A stretch of 64,000 nucleotides of DNA from Miscanthus floridulus (Eukaryota > Streptophyta > Magnoliopsida > Poales > Poaceae). Shown one piece after another: positions 25,150-37,613 of this stretch. The position numbers and the translations under genes were made by a program. The stretch spans positions 99,311,792 to 99,375,791 of the forward strand of contig NC_089584.1 in the NCBI RefSeq assembly GCF_019320115.1, in the 5' to 3' direction. Each line of letters starts with the position of its first letter. Position 1 is the first letter of the stretch. The notes below the pieces were generated by a model, which saw only the letters and a list, made by a program, of their open reading frames with translations, did no database searches and was not told the origin of the DNA.

Positions 25150-25267
25150 AGTACACTATCGGCCTCGTCAGTCATGGCTTATTAGTTAGACAACAGTATT
25201 TTTCTTTTATAATAAATCAGTATGAGTCGGACTTATAAGTCCAGAAATCAACCAGCGAACAAGCTGC
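25150..25267. mobile_element. Degenerate Tourist-like MITE fragment
   Basis: Contains the same internal words as neighbouring MITEs (ttattagttagacaacagtatttt, ataataaatcag, accagcgaacaagc), but the ends are eroded. Confidence 0.5.
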
Positions 25268-25302
25268 ATATGGAACAACCATCGATCTCTGTTTTTTTTG
25301 GC

Positions 25303-25820
25303 GATTTTTTTTAATTTTAACCCTTTTTTAATATAATTTTAAATCTAACACTGTCGGTTTTTTTAGGCCTTGTTTAGTTGGCGATTTTTTTGAAAAATGG
25401 TACTGTAGCACTTTCGTTTTAATTTGACAATTAGTGTCAATCATAGTCTAATTAGGCTTAAAAGATTCGTCTCGTGAATTTTGTCTAAACTGTGTAATTA
25501 GTTTTATTTTTTATTTATATTTAATGCTTCATGCATGCGTCCAAAGATTCGATATGATGGGGAATCTTGAAAAATTTTACAAAATTTTGGGAACTAAACA
25601 AGCACTTAAACTAACACTTTTGGCCGCACCTATTGCCCTGGTGCGGCCAAATGCCTGTGCCGCGCCATGCATGGTGGCGCGGCACAGGCCTGACATGGTG
25701 TGGGGTGGCCAGGGGGCGCTGACGTGGCGGGTCCTGCCGCGCCACCGATCATGGCGCGGTTGGACCAAACATACCGCACGAGCAGCCACACCACCTGGCC
25801 GCTGCGTCTGCCGCCGGCCC
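25303..25820. repeat. Left TIR of the Mutator-like element (contains a MITE)
   Basis: Inverted match to about 44820-45104 once the MITE at 25366-25605 is removed. The inner part has repeated GGCGCGGCA words. Confidence 0.75.
25366..25605. mobile_element. MITE inserted in the left TIR
   Basis: Starts GGCCTTGTTTAGTTGG and ends GGGAACTAAACAAG, 240 bp, flanked by TTA on both sides (25363-25365 and 25606-25608). It interrupts a TIR that is continuous in the right copy, so it arrived after the Mutator-like element. Tourist-type by TIR and TSD. Confidence 0.8.
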
Positions 25821-28410
25821 GGCTACCTGGATGGTAGAATCGAAACGCGTCGCGCCCGTATTTTGTTGAGTTTTTTTCACGATCGAATAGAGAATTTGAT
25901 AAGCCAATGATTAATTTTTTGTCTTTCATAATACGGTTATGCACCATTTTAACTAATCAATTACAAAAAATTACCACCGGTGTCCAGATACGCCGGGACT
26001 GTCGGTTCCCGAACGCAGGGTATTTAATCTCGCCGGTAGTGCTATCGCGACTCAACGAAACGAATAAGAAGCAAGTTGACAAGCTGCCACATAACATATT
26101 CATTGTTTTGATATAAGTTTAACATAACATAACCAAATAACCCCGCAAATTTCGAATGCCAATATTCGTTTGACCTAAACAAACTAAGACTCAGGAGTGT
26201 AAGGACCACTCGGACGCCTCTGTCTCTTCGGATTTGTTGGCAATACATTGGAAGTGTAGCCAACGTCGGTATGGTCGCGTCGACAGTGCGTACGGCTCAT
26301 ACCCTGCAGGTATATGATACGCACGATTACTTATAATTCTTTATGATCGTTAGTTCATGGAGCCTACGTATTGAAACAAACTATCTTTGTTAGTATCTGT
26401 GAGGCTCCTTGGGTGTCAAACAGGGCATCACCTAGCTGAGACATGCCGATCTCGTCCTGCGGCCATTCGTCCCACTGGTCGTGCTGTCCGCGGAAGCCCG
26501 GAGGTTCGTCGTCGTCGTCATCATCCTCCTCCTCGTCCTCGGTTGTAGGGTTCTTCCCAACTCTATGATGTGGTGGTGTACACATCGCGAAAAGTGGCAC
26601 CCTACGTCATCAGCTGAGAAGAGCCGGCTGGTGTCCTCAAAGAGGCTGAAGACGTGCCATCCGATCGTGCGGGGAGTGGCGGTTCCTCATAAGGAGTGTC
26701 CATACAGCTCAACTTCTGAGTTAGCTTTCTGTAGCTCTTCTTCACCTTCTGCATAAATAGACGTTAAAGTTAGTTCATTAGCCAAACACAAATACAATAA
26801 AGACATATTTTCGAAATGGACAAGTTTATGTTTACCTCCACAAAAGCCACGAGAACGCCTCGCCCCTGTCCTCTAGACTCGTGAAGCTAGAACGCTGCTT
26901 TGTTGGATAGCCTTGCCAATTGTGTCGTCTAGGTACAGAAACACGGTTGGACAGTTTTAGTACACATACTTAATACTAAAAGGATAACAAATTGTACCAT
27001 TCAAGTATCTTACCACGTATCTTTGAAGCGGGGCTCTCTGTAGCTGTATGTCATCCCTAGTGGAAACGTCGTATACATCTTCGATGACATCTTCCTCCGA
27101 ATCCTCGTCAATCGCCACGTCAGTGTACGAAGGCTTGATATGTGTCCTTGTAGACCTATGAAGCCACCGCAGGTACTCATCGAAGGTGTGCTGGTCGTGT
27201 GAAGGACCCGCAAGGACCGCATGTGGTACCCTGGTCTGCCACAAATGGATGTACGAGCTATGTGTCATGCACTAATCCTTGGTCTTGTACCTTTTCTTAC
27301 GGTCAAACCTGCAATAAAACGATATTAGTTGTACCAAACACACCTCTGAATTGTAGCATTGTTATTAATCGATAACGCACCCGTGCAATATTTAATTGGT
27401 GGAGTAAAGCGGTGGTGGGCAGCCTATCATTCTTCCAAACTGTCCGCAGACCCGGATGGGCAAGTGAATCTCGACCACATGAAAGAAAATAAGAGGGACG
27501 TCACAGCGATACTCGTGTGACTCGTCCCTAGTGACAGGACTCAGATAGTCCTGGAGCTTCGGAGAATCCCAAGGACACCAAAACACCTGCAAATTCGTAA
27601 TTGTGTTAGGTTGTGATATAGTGTACATTGAAGAAGACACTGCTACGATAGTATAGAGAGCGTAATCTGGTGCTGTGTCAGGACGTCGAGACCGTTCGTA
27701 TACTCCCTGTACTTGCACCACGCATTCCCTCTAACTAACTGTGCTTTCGTCCAGATATACAGAGCTGTAGGGAGTGTATTATGCCCGTTCCATTGCTGCA
27801 TTGAACACAATAATGAATTAGCAACAAATAATCTCATCATATCTAACTGCTTGGAAGAATATAATAAACCGAAGTACTTAACGGTAAACCATTATTAAGG
27901 GGCCTCCCAATGGGCAATCGTTCCCAACACCAAACCTGGAGTAGGTAGGAGCAACCCCTAAGGTTCGCATGTCCTGAGGTGCGACGGCAGGCAACGCATA
28001 GCTATCGATATGTCCATGCCAGGACTGCGCTGCCCCAGCTGTACCCCACTATATTCTCCCACGGCTAGCGAAGTATGTCAAGGAAGATCCAACTAATGGT
28101 GTTGCTCAAGGCGTCTGGGAAGAGGAAAACACCAAGAAAGTGCTAGAGCCACACTCGAGCGAACCTGTCGATCTGTGCCTCCTCAGCTTGTGGGTCCAAG
28201 TACTCAAAGCGCTCTGTGATCCAGGACGATGAAACACCAAAACTTTTTCTATAATTGATCAAATAAAATGAGACCCGATGCCAGCTGTAAAGCAATGCAA
28301 GTATTAAATAGGCTTGAATTACTCACTTATTTTTCTTGGAAGCATCGTCGTTCGGTGGAAGAAAACCAGTAAACTGAGCCACCAGCTCCCTCCAGTGATC
28401 GTTGCCAACT

Positions 28411-28415
28411 ATCCC
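28411..28415. repeat. Target-site duplication ATCCC, left copy
   Basis: ATCCC precedes the gypsy LTR (28416) and recurs at 43695-43699; it lies inside a PMD exon. Confidence 0.93.
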
Positions 28416-31400
28416 TGTCGCAGAACCGACCAATTTATAAGAATACAAGTACAATGGCAATCCACAAGCGGTCGCACTGTTATACTTGAACCCATATAAA
28501 CCCGGTAGTCCGTCGAGTACCACAACGGGTCTCGATAAACGATTTACAACAACCAAGATCGTACAGGATTCAACATACATGCCACATATTACATAAAGTT
28601 CACAGATACCTTTCATCATCAGAGTACGAATAAAAAGTTATTACAAACCGAGTTTGATAATTAAAGCGGAATCAAATAAGTTCGAAGATAAAGTTTCCAA
28701 CATAGTTTGATACAGTGCCAAACCAGATCACGGTCCACAAAAGCAAAGATAGGAATTACTAAGGAAGCCTGCCTAAGGCTTACTCCTCATCCACAGCGGG
28801 ATAGAAGCAACTCTTGCAATAACCATGATACACAGTGCCATCTGCAACAATGGGAAAATAAACCCTGAGTACGAGAAGATACTCAGCTAGACTTACCCGT
28901 CATGAACCAGAAATAAAAGGACTCCAAGGATTATGCAAGGCTGTATAAGTGGACGTAACTTGACAACATTTTGCGTAAAAGGCAATTTACCCGTTGTACA
29001 ATTATGATTCCTTTATCAAGTTAATTATAACTATCCATTTCTAGGTTTGCAACTATCCTGTGCCAAACATGTAGTATATCATTTAGAAGCATACAATAGT
29101 AACCATAGCAGGTATTGTGATTCCATATTCATCCGAACCATCATGTTTCATAATATAGCTGCTACGATGTTGGGACTAGCCAAGTTTCTCACTATCCGGG
29201 AGAGACGGCGATTCGAATCGATTTTCAATCAGCTGGGAATTTATTCCTAACACAAACCCAGATCTACCAGCCACGATAGTCTTAGGTCACCTTTGGTACA
29301 ACTCAGGTACATATTTCGCGGGTCCGTACCGCGCCGCATAATTTGGAACACCAGATGACAGGATGCTCAGGCCAAACCTGCCCTTGGGCTCAGTCTAATC
29401 GTTCCCCGGAAGGAGCGCACAACAGAACGGTTCCCGGCCTGAGTTAAATTACTCGGCTTCACGGTCGGAACGAGTTATCTGGCCAGCTAAGTGAGAGGCA
29501 TGCGTTCAATCTTGTTAGAAGCGCCAACAACGGTACGGTCCTTAATCGACACGGACGGGGATAAGTCCACACCCAAGACCTCCATGCCCTGTTGCTTCCC
29601 TATCGACCTCCCGTCTGGTCTCAATTTACTTTTACCTCATGGTTCTGTTCCACGATAGCAGATATAGCCAACCGTGCTCCGGTATCCACCTATATCTCGC
29701 AGGTGACAGGACATCACCCGACTTCTACCGGTCTAAGCATGGCTAAGCATATATATTCAATCATGGACCTATACCGGTTAAAGGGATAATATCTGGACAA
29801 GGATTGTACATGCATCAAGTGGTTTCATTCAACTCTTATAACCTAATGCATCAATCATAAGTACGTAAATAAACATTTGTAAATTACTGGGAGACTTATA
29901 ATGCTCCGGGGCTTGCCTCGCAGAAAGGAAGTAGGGCGATGGTCAGGGCACTCCGGAAGCTCTTCAGGGTTCTGCTCCACGCCTTCGGGAGCTACGGCTT
30001 GCGGATCCTCCTGCGGGTTCCCTTCCTCTGCTTCTTCGAATTCCAGCAACGTGATCTCTTCCTCCGATCCTAGATGCATGAGTATGGTATAAGTATTACG
30101 AATGCATATATGTTAACAAGTGCATCATGTTGTTTGAGTAGGTGCATATCTCTTCTCGATTACTACTTAACTACTTCTACAATGCATCGACTAGGCCACA
30201 ATTAGTAGCTACTTGTTTTACTCATAACTGGAGTTCTATAATCCAAAAGCAGTGATCCTAGACTTTCTGGAAAGCATATCAAATTTTCTACGACTTTGTT
30301 ATTCACCATTTTTACAGTCTACATCAGTTTCAACATGTAACTCCTCACACTCTAGAATCAGTCTAGAAATGATTTAACATGCAATATAAAGTAATAACAC
30401 CTCTACTTCATGTAATCATTCAAAATTTGACAACCTAGAACCTACCAACAGTTTAAGCATACCAAATATAGTTAAGATAATATAATGGTGAAGCCCAAAC
30501 TATTTATTAAATTGCCTTTATTATTTTATTTATATATCTAGGTTAAATAATAAATATATATCAGATGTGCTTAATAAATTCTCAAAATTTTACAGAGCCT
30601 TACTAATGCTATCAAAGGACTACTATAAAAATTTCATGTCATTTTACTAAGTAGAACATCCTATACAAAAATGATAAGGAAGCAAGGCTTGAAATAGCAT
30701 AAATGGAAAATCCTATTAAAAAGTGTCAAGCAATAGATTTCTTATTTTTCCTAACACCCATATGGTACTAGTATCACCTCCAACAAATTTCATGAATTTT
30801 GGACTCATAATTAATTTATAAAAATTCATGCAAGGATTAACTATTTATAAAAGAAAAATCTATAACTATAGATCTACACATGCACTGGTCTTCAAATTTT
30901 TATCCAAGCTCATATATGCTAATACTAGCTTACCACAAAAATTTCATAATTTTTGGAGCACAGGAACTCTAGATATAAAATAAACAAATTTGAATGCATT
31001 CAAAAGCACATTTCAAATCCTTATTTAAATCTCCAGAAATTTCTACTGTTGAAGCCAAGAACATATTTTTACTAAATACTACACTTCCTAAGCAACACAA
31101 TCATATTTGTTTCACAATTTTTGGAGCTACCAAACTCAAGATACAAATTTCCCAAAACAAATCAAAAACTAGATTCAAAATGAGTTAGCCTTCACTACTG
31201 CTGTCGCTGACAGGTGGGACCCGCTGGTCAGGGGACCCCACATGTCATCGACACCGAAGCAGAGTGGCAGCGCTGTACGCTGCGGGCGCGGCCAGAGCTC
31301 GCCGATGGCGAACTCGCCGGCGGTGACATCATCACACGATGATCTACTCGACTTCGCGCATCGATTGAGCTACGTGGGTGGCCTTCTTGTCGGAGCTAGC

Positions 31401-32805
31401 GGCTACGGCGGCGGCCATGGCGGGGTGGAGGTGCGGGTCAATGGTGAAACGCCGGTGTGGGCTACGGTGGCTCGAACAGACGCTGTGCCGAGCATCACTG
31501 AGCTACGGCGGAGCCACCTAGTGCCCTAACGCGGCCTGGGATGGACGGTGGTGACGTGGCCACGGAGACGGAGCTCACGGCGGAACTCCGACGAGCTTAA
31601 ACGCACGGCGATGGCTTACCAAGCTTGGTCAGCGAGCACGGGAGGGAGCAGTGGGTCGCTGAGAAGACGGTGAAGCTTTGGTGGTGGTGCTGGAGTGGCT
31701 AGGCGCGGGCTGCGCGCGGCTATGGCGACGGCGGAGCTGCGGGCGCTCGGCGGCTGCTGCAGCGGGGAGAAAAGCCGAGGCGAAGCAAATGGAGGCGCGG
31801 GATGGCTCGGGCGGGCGCTGGCGTGATGAAGGCGCGCTCGGGCGCGGCGTGGCCTGCGCGGACAGAGCGCTGGCGACGCGCGGCCGTCGCCGAGGACACG
31901 CGGTGCACGGATTCTGAAACCGGTCGGCCATTCGAACGTCGATTCAGTTCGTCAGACACGATCGGAACAGCCTGACAGCGAGTTTTGGCGATGACTTAAC
32001 TTCCAATCCGTGACGAATTAGCGCTAAGGTTACTAAACCGACTTTGTAGACCTAAGTACTAGTTACAATTGTTGTTCAATGATCGTGTTCCAATTCTTAT
32101 CGTAAACCGAGTAAAATCATGATCAAAGTCGGCTCGTCAGGCTGTCAGTCGAGCAAACACTTAGAAAATTTTTGAAGTGCTGAAAACAGTGAAAAGCTGA
32201 TTTTTGTGAGTCCAATTCAAACATGTTAGAAGCTAAATCAGTCCATGACATAAAAATAAAAGTTGTTCCTTATGTCAAACACTACAACTTTGCTTTAGTG
32301 AAACTCCTCCATGCAAGGTCTCTAACACCTAGTTTAACTTTAGTCAAACATGTCACTTTGAAATCATGATACATACTCAAACCTTGACTAAATGACCAAA
32401 CTAGCCCTAGCACTAAATACCAAAGTTGTTCCTAATGATATCCTAAGCATGTTTAAACAATTTGCAAGGTCATTTAAGCATTTCATGTAGTAGTCACTCA
32501 TAGAGCTATTGAAAGTAATCACATGAAATATCACTTAAGTGCTTGGTCATGAAATGTGGCCTTCATGAACAAGGTTCCTTTTGTTAACCTAAGTATAGCT
32601 AAGGTGTTTTAGTGACCAACATTACCCACTTGCATCCATTTGCACATGATCATAGGCATATGTTCCAAGAAACACGAGATAACAAGCAATGTTTCATATG
32701 TTTCGATCAAATGTTTCAATTGTAAATGATGATTTATGAATGCTTGATGCTCATGCTCATGTTATGCAAGTCAAGTTATGCAAGGCTAACACCCGAGGTG
32801 TTACA
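28416..32805 (-). repeat. 3' LTR of the chromovirus
   Basis: Near-identical to 39307-43694. The stem CTGAGTA/TACTCAG lies at 28865-28886. A GC-rich block spans about 31190-31960. A small acidic ORF (29855-30079, minus) is present in both LTR copies. Confidence 0.95.
29855..30079 (-). other. Small acidic ORF inside the LTR (also at 40746-40970)
   Basis: 74 codons starting MHLGSEEEITLLEFEEAEEG, very acidic, open in both LTR copies with one conspicuous V/A difference. The inner element's LTR has a similar frame at the equivalent place (LLEEW then FPREAP, versus LLEFE then FLRGKP). It may be an upstream exon or leader ORF of the element transcript; two young LTRs would be alike anyway, so coding is unproven. 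Confidence 0.35.
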
Positions 32806-32818
32806 GCCCCTCCCCCTT
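32806..32818 (-). other. Polypurine tract of the chromovirus
   Basis: Minus strand AAGGGGGAGGGGC directly before the 3' LTR start TGTAACACC. Confidence 0.88.
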
Positions 32819-32848
32819 ATAAAAATCTCATCCCGAGATTTGCAAGAC

Positions 32849-35800
32849 CTACCATTCTTGGAAAAAGGCGGGATAAACTTCTTGCAGATAATCTTCTCTT
32901 TCCCATGTAGCATCTTGTTCACTATGATTGTTCCACACCACCTTATAGAAACTTAATAATCTTACTCCTTGTCACTCTCTCCATCTCTTCTAATACTCGA
33001 ATTGGCTTTTCTTCATAGGTCAAATCCGATTGAAGCTGCACGTTGGTGGGTGCAATAGATTCTTCCGGTACTCGAAGATATTTCTTTAGCTGCGAAACAT
33101 GGAACACATCAAAGATTGCACTCATCTCTGGTGGTAGTTGTAGCTTGTACGCAACATTTCCTTTTCGTTCCAAAATTTTGTATGGCCCTACATATCTTGG
33201 TGAAAGCTTCTTTTTCATCCCAAATCTCTTCACACCTTTCATGGGTGATACTCTCAAGTATACATAGTCACCCACTTCAAAAGTCAGTGGTCTTCTTCTC
33301 CTGTCGGCATAACTTTTCTGTCTTGATTGAGCTACCTTCATGTGTTGTTGGATGATACGTACTTGTTCTTCGGCTTCATTGACAAAATCAATACCAAAAT
33401 ATCTCCTTTCACCGGGCTCAATCCAATTCAGTGGAGTTCTGCACTTTCTGCCATACAAGGCTTCAAATGGAGCCATTTTGATACTTGCTTGATAACTGTT
33501 GTTATAGGAGAATTCAGCTAAAGGTAACCATTTCTCCCATGAACCTTTTGAAGATATAACACAAGCCCTAAGTAAATCTTCTAGGATTTGGTTCACTCGC
33601 TCTGTCTGTCCTGAAGTTTGCGGATGATAAGCTGAACTTCTGATTAGCTTGGTTCCCAAAGCTTGGTGTAAGTGCTCCCAGAAACGAGCTATGAACTGTG
33701 GTCCTCTATCTGAGATTATGGTCCTAGGTACTCCATGCAATCTCACGATTTGGGCAACATATATTCCAGCGTATTTCCCAACTATATACCACGTGTTCAC
33801 GGGTATAAAGTGTGCTGACTTGGTAAGACGATCAACAATGACCCAGATTGAATCGTGACCTTGTGGTGTTGTTGGAAGGCCTGTAATAAAGTCCATACTG
33901 ATCTCTTCCCATTTCCATCCTGGAATAGGCAGTGGCTGAAGTAATCCAGTGGTTTTCATATGGACGGCTTTCACTCTACTGTAGTTATCACACCTAGCAA
34001 CATAGGCTGCGATCTCTTTCTTCATCTTAGTCCACCAAAAATGGGTTCTTAGATCTTGATACATTTTACTACTACCCAGGTGGATAGACAATTTGGACGA
34101 GTGAGCTTCTTCTAAAATTTGATTCCTTAGCTCACGGTCTTTCGGCACCACTAGTCGGTCCTCAAACCATAATACACCTCTTTCGTCCAATCTAAAGTGT
34201 TTTGTTTCTTGCTCTTGCATTTTTCTCTTTATGTGACTTATTCCTACATCAGTCTGCTGTAGCTCTATGATTTTGCCCTCAAGCGAACAACTGATTGTGA
34301 TATTGTGTAGTACAGTAGGATGTAGCAAGTTGAACCCATCTTCCAATAGCGCTTCCATAGTGTTGCAATGGGACTTTCGACTAAGTGCATCGGCTACTAT
34401 ATTAGCTTTACCCGGATGGTAATGCACTTCCAAATTATAGTCCTTAATCAATTCCAACCATCTACGTTGTCTCATGTTCAGTTCTGGCTGAGTAAAGATA
34501 TACTTGAGGCTTTTGTGGTCAGTATATATATGACATACATTGCCCAACAAGTAATGTCTCCATATCTTTAATGCATGGACAACGGCTGCAAGTTCCAAAT
34601 CATGTGTAGGGTAGTTGACTTCATGTTTCCTCAATTGCCGAGAGGCATATGCAATTACTCTCCCTTCTTGCATAAGTACACATCCCAAACCTATTCCTGA
34701 TGCATCACAAAATACATCAAAAGGCTTCTCAATGTCTGGTTGTGCTAGCACTGGCGCTGTAGTCAACAAAGTTCTGAGGGTGTGAAAAGCTGTTTCACAT
34801 TCTGGTGTCCACTTGTATTTCTCATCTTTCTGAAGTAGTCTGGTCATAGGCTTAGCTATCTTTGAGAAGTCTGGAATAAACCGGCGATAGTATCCTGCTA
34901 ACCCAAGAAAACTCCGAACTTCATGCACCGAAGTTGGGGCTTTCCAATCCATGACCTCTTGTACTTTTGATGGGTCTACTGAGATTCCATCTCTCGATAA
35001 AATGTGACCTAAAATGGTACTTTGCTCATCCAAAATTCACATTTGCTAAACTTGGCATATAGCTTATGCTCCCTCAGTCTGGATAGGACAATCCTCAGAT
35101 GCTCTTCATGATCTGACTCATTTTCTGAATAAATCAATATGTCATCGATAAACACGACCACGAACTTATCAAGTTCGGGCATGAATACCGAGTTCATTAG
35201 GTACATAAAGTAGGCTGGAGCATTTGTTAGTCCGAAAGACATAACCAAATACTCGTATAAGCCGTACCTAGTAGAGAAAGCAGTTTTAGGTATATCCTTC
35301 GGTCTGATCTTTATCTGATGGTAACCTGATTTCAAGTCAATTTTGGAGAATATCTTTGCCTTCGCTAGCTGATCGAACAAGATGTCGATGCGGGGTAACG
35401 GATATTTGTTCTTGATGGTCACATCATTGAGTGGTCTGTAATCTACACACATCCTCAGCGACTTATCCTTCTTTTTTACAAACAATGCTGGGCATCCCCA
35501 CGGAGATGAGCTAGGTTGGATAAGACCTTTGTCTAATAGATCTTGCAATTGAACCTTGAGTTCTGCTAACTCATTGGGTGGCATTCTATAGGGCCTTCTG
35601 GATATGGGTGTGGTACCTGGCACTAATTCGATCTTAAATTCCACGTCCCTATCCGGTGGGAGACCTGGTAACTCCTCTGGAAATACATCCGGAAACTCAC
35701 AAACCACTGGAATATCACACATGGTGGTGGCTTGGATAGCATAGGCTAAATGTTGGGGTTCGAATTCGCGGAAGAGTGGAACTAGAAAAGCATTCCCTCC

Positions 35801-37261
35801 CGTGGGTTCTCTCAACATAATGGTACGGGTGCTAGTGTCAATAAGAGCACCATGATCCTTCATCCAATTCATGCCTAAGATTACACTTATCGATAATCCC
35901 GGCAATATTATCAAATCTGTTGTGTACTCCCTCCCTTGTATCAAGATGAGTACATTTTTTACTATCTTTTTGGTAATAACAGTTCCCCCTGCTGAACTTA
36001 TGTTAAAACCCCCTTTACTTACTTCTATTATTTCTTGATCATGTCTAGATGCAAATGCTTGACTCATAAATGAATGAGAAGCTCCCGAATCAAATAAAAC
36101 AACAGCGGGATGCTTGTTGACAAGAAACATACCGGCCGTGACAACTTCTCCGGTGGGCACTTCCTCCACAGCGGTGTAATGTACTTGTCCCTGACGTGCC
36201 CTGGCATTCACCTGCCTCTGATTGTTCTGATTTGGGTTGCCATTCCTCTTGGGGTGGGGGCACTCCTTGGACCAATGACCCAGTTGGTTGCAGTTGAAAC
36301 ATGGTTGATTACTTCTGAGTCCTGTGGAGCTGTCCTGATTGCCATTTCCTTTTGGTAAGGCAATAGTGAACGCCTTACGAAAGGGTTTCTGTGGCCTATT
36401 ATTCTGAGCTTTTGGTGGTGTTGGCCTGAACTTGGGTGCAGGTGGACGGAATTGTGGCCTAGCTGTGATAGGCGCTTTTGACTAGAAAGATCCGGATGCA
36501 CCGGCCTCATAGGCCCTCTTGCGACCTTTAGCAACTGCATGCATGTTGTTGTGGTTTTCTTGGGTCAAGGCATCACTAATAAACTCATTGTACATGGCAC
36601 ATCGAGAGTTTGCCATAGTCTTCATTAATTTGGTACCCAGACCTCACTTGAAACTCTCAATCTTTTTCTCTTCAGTATCCACGAAACTTGGAGCATATCT
36701 TAACAAGTTGTTGAATGCGTGCATATATTCTGTGAGTGACTTTGTTCCCTGAGTGAGCCTCATAAATTCTGCTGCTTTCATGCGCATCAGGCCCGGGGGA
36801 ATATGGTGTCCCCTAAAAGCCAACTTGGATTAATCCCAGGTCACTCTCGCATTAGCAGGCAGAGACGACAGAAAGTGCGTCCACCAGATTCCTGCTGGTC
36901 CTTGCAATTGATGAGAAGCATATTCTGCTTTCAGGTGCTCTGTGACCCTTAGCAGACGAAATTTCTGCTCGATGGTATTCAGCCACTCATCGGCCTGCAG
37001 TGGTTCCTCAGCCACCTTGAAGATCGGTGGCTTTGTGTCCAGAAATTCCTTGAATGAACTGTGCTGATTTGGCTCGGCCCCTGGTTGCTGTGGGTGGCCA
37101 CGAGCAGTGTTTTGCGTGATAAGGCGCAAAGCTTCTTCTATTGTCCTCTGGCTCCCTAGGAACTGGGCAAAGAATTCCTGAGCAGACGGCGGCGGTGGGG
37201 GTGGCAAGTCATCGTGGTTGCCATCCTGCCTGCTACTAGCTCCTGCACGGGTGCGCGTCAT
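32849..37261 (-). pseudogene. Gag-Pol polyprotein of the chromovirus, with stops and frameshifts
   Basis: Starts at ATG 37259-37261 (MTRTRAGASSRQDGNHDD). Domains in order: Gag with FKEFLDTKPPIF and WLNTIEQKFRLL; CCHC knuckle [14 protein letters not shown]; protease [12 protein letters not shown] with [10 protein letters not shown]; RNase H region [13 protein letters not shown]; integrase with [15 protein letters not shown] and GQTERVN (the D, D, E); and a C-terminal chromodomain-like stretch VVWNNHSEQDATWERED. Damage: TAA after NARVTWD (about 36829), TGA after KKIESFK (about 36645), TAG before SKAPITARP (about 36482), a 1-bp deletion-type frameshift near 35015, and another shift near 32945 just before the chromodomain-like part. 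The integrase zinc motif reads CDNYS where a second Cys is expected. It would replicate and integrate the element, but this copy cannot encode the complete polyprotein. Confidence 0.9.
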
Positions 37262-37613
37262 CTGCGAATTTACAACAATAAGTGATTATTGGTTGATGCC
37301 AAGAGATTGCAGATGAATTTGGTACTCATGCCAAACTGAAATTACTGGAGAAAATTCTCAAAAACACAATAAAAATAGAGGCATAACAATCCATTTTTGC
37401 AACATGACATCACCAATTTGACCACTTATCGCGCGCATAACGCATGCAATTTTAAAGCGTGATTACCGACAAAGAACTGGAATTGCATTGACGTTCCTCT
37501 AAACGTGCGATTAACATTACATGATAGTCTGGTTACTAATGCCAACTTCAAACTACATGTCCATTACATAAATAGAGGTGATACATTAGTCCTTCCACTA
37601 AATGCGAAGCGAT
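37262..37613 (-). other. Spacer between ORF0 and gag
   Basis: AT-rich, with no ORF linking ORF0 to Gag. Translation of both from one RNA would need reinitiation or separate or spliced transcripts. Confidence 0.5.

Noticed and set aside
31242..31959. GC-rich ORFs in the chromovirus LTR (also 42133-42850)
   Set aside because: Inside the LTR GC block with frames open on both strands; no domain; antisense to the element.
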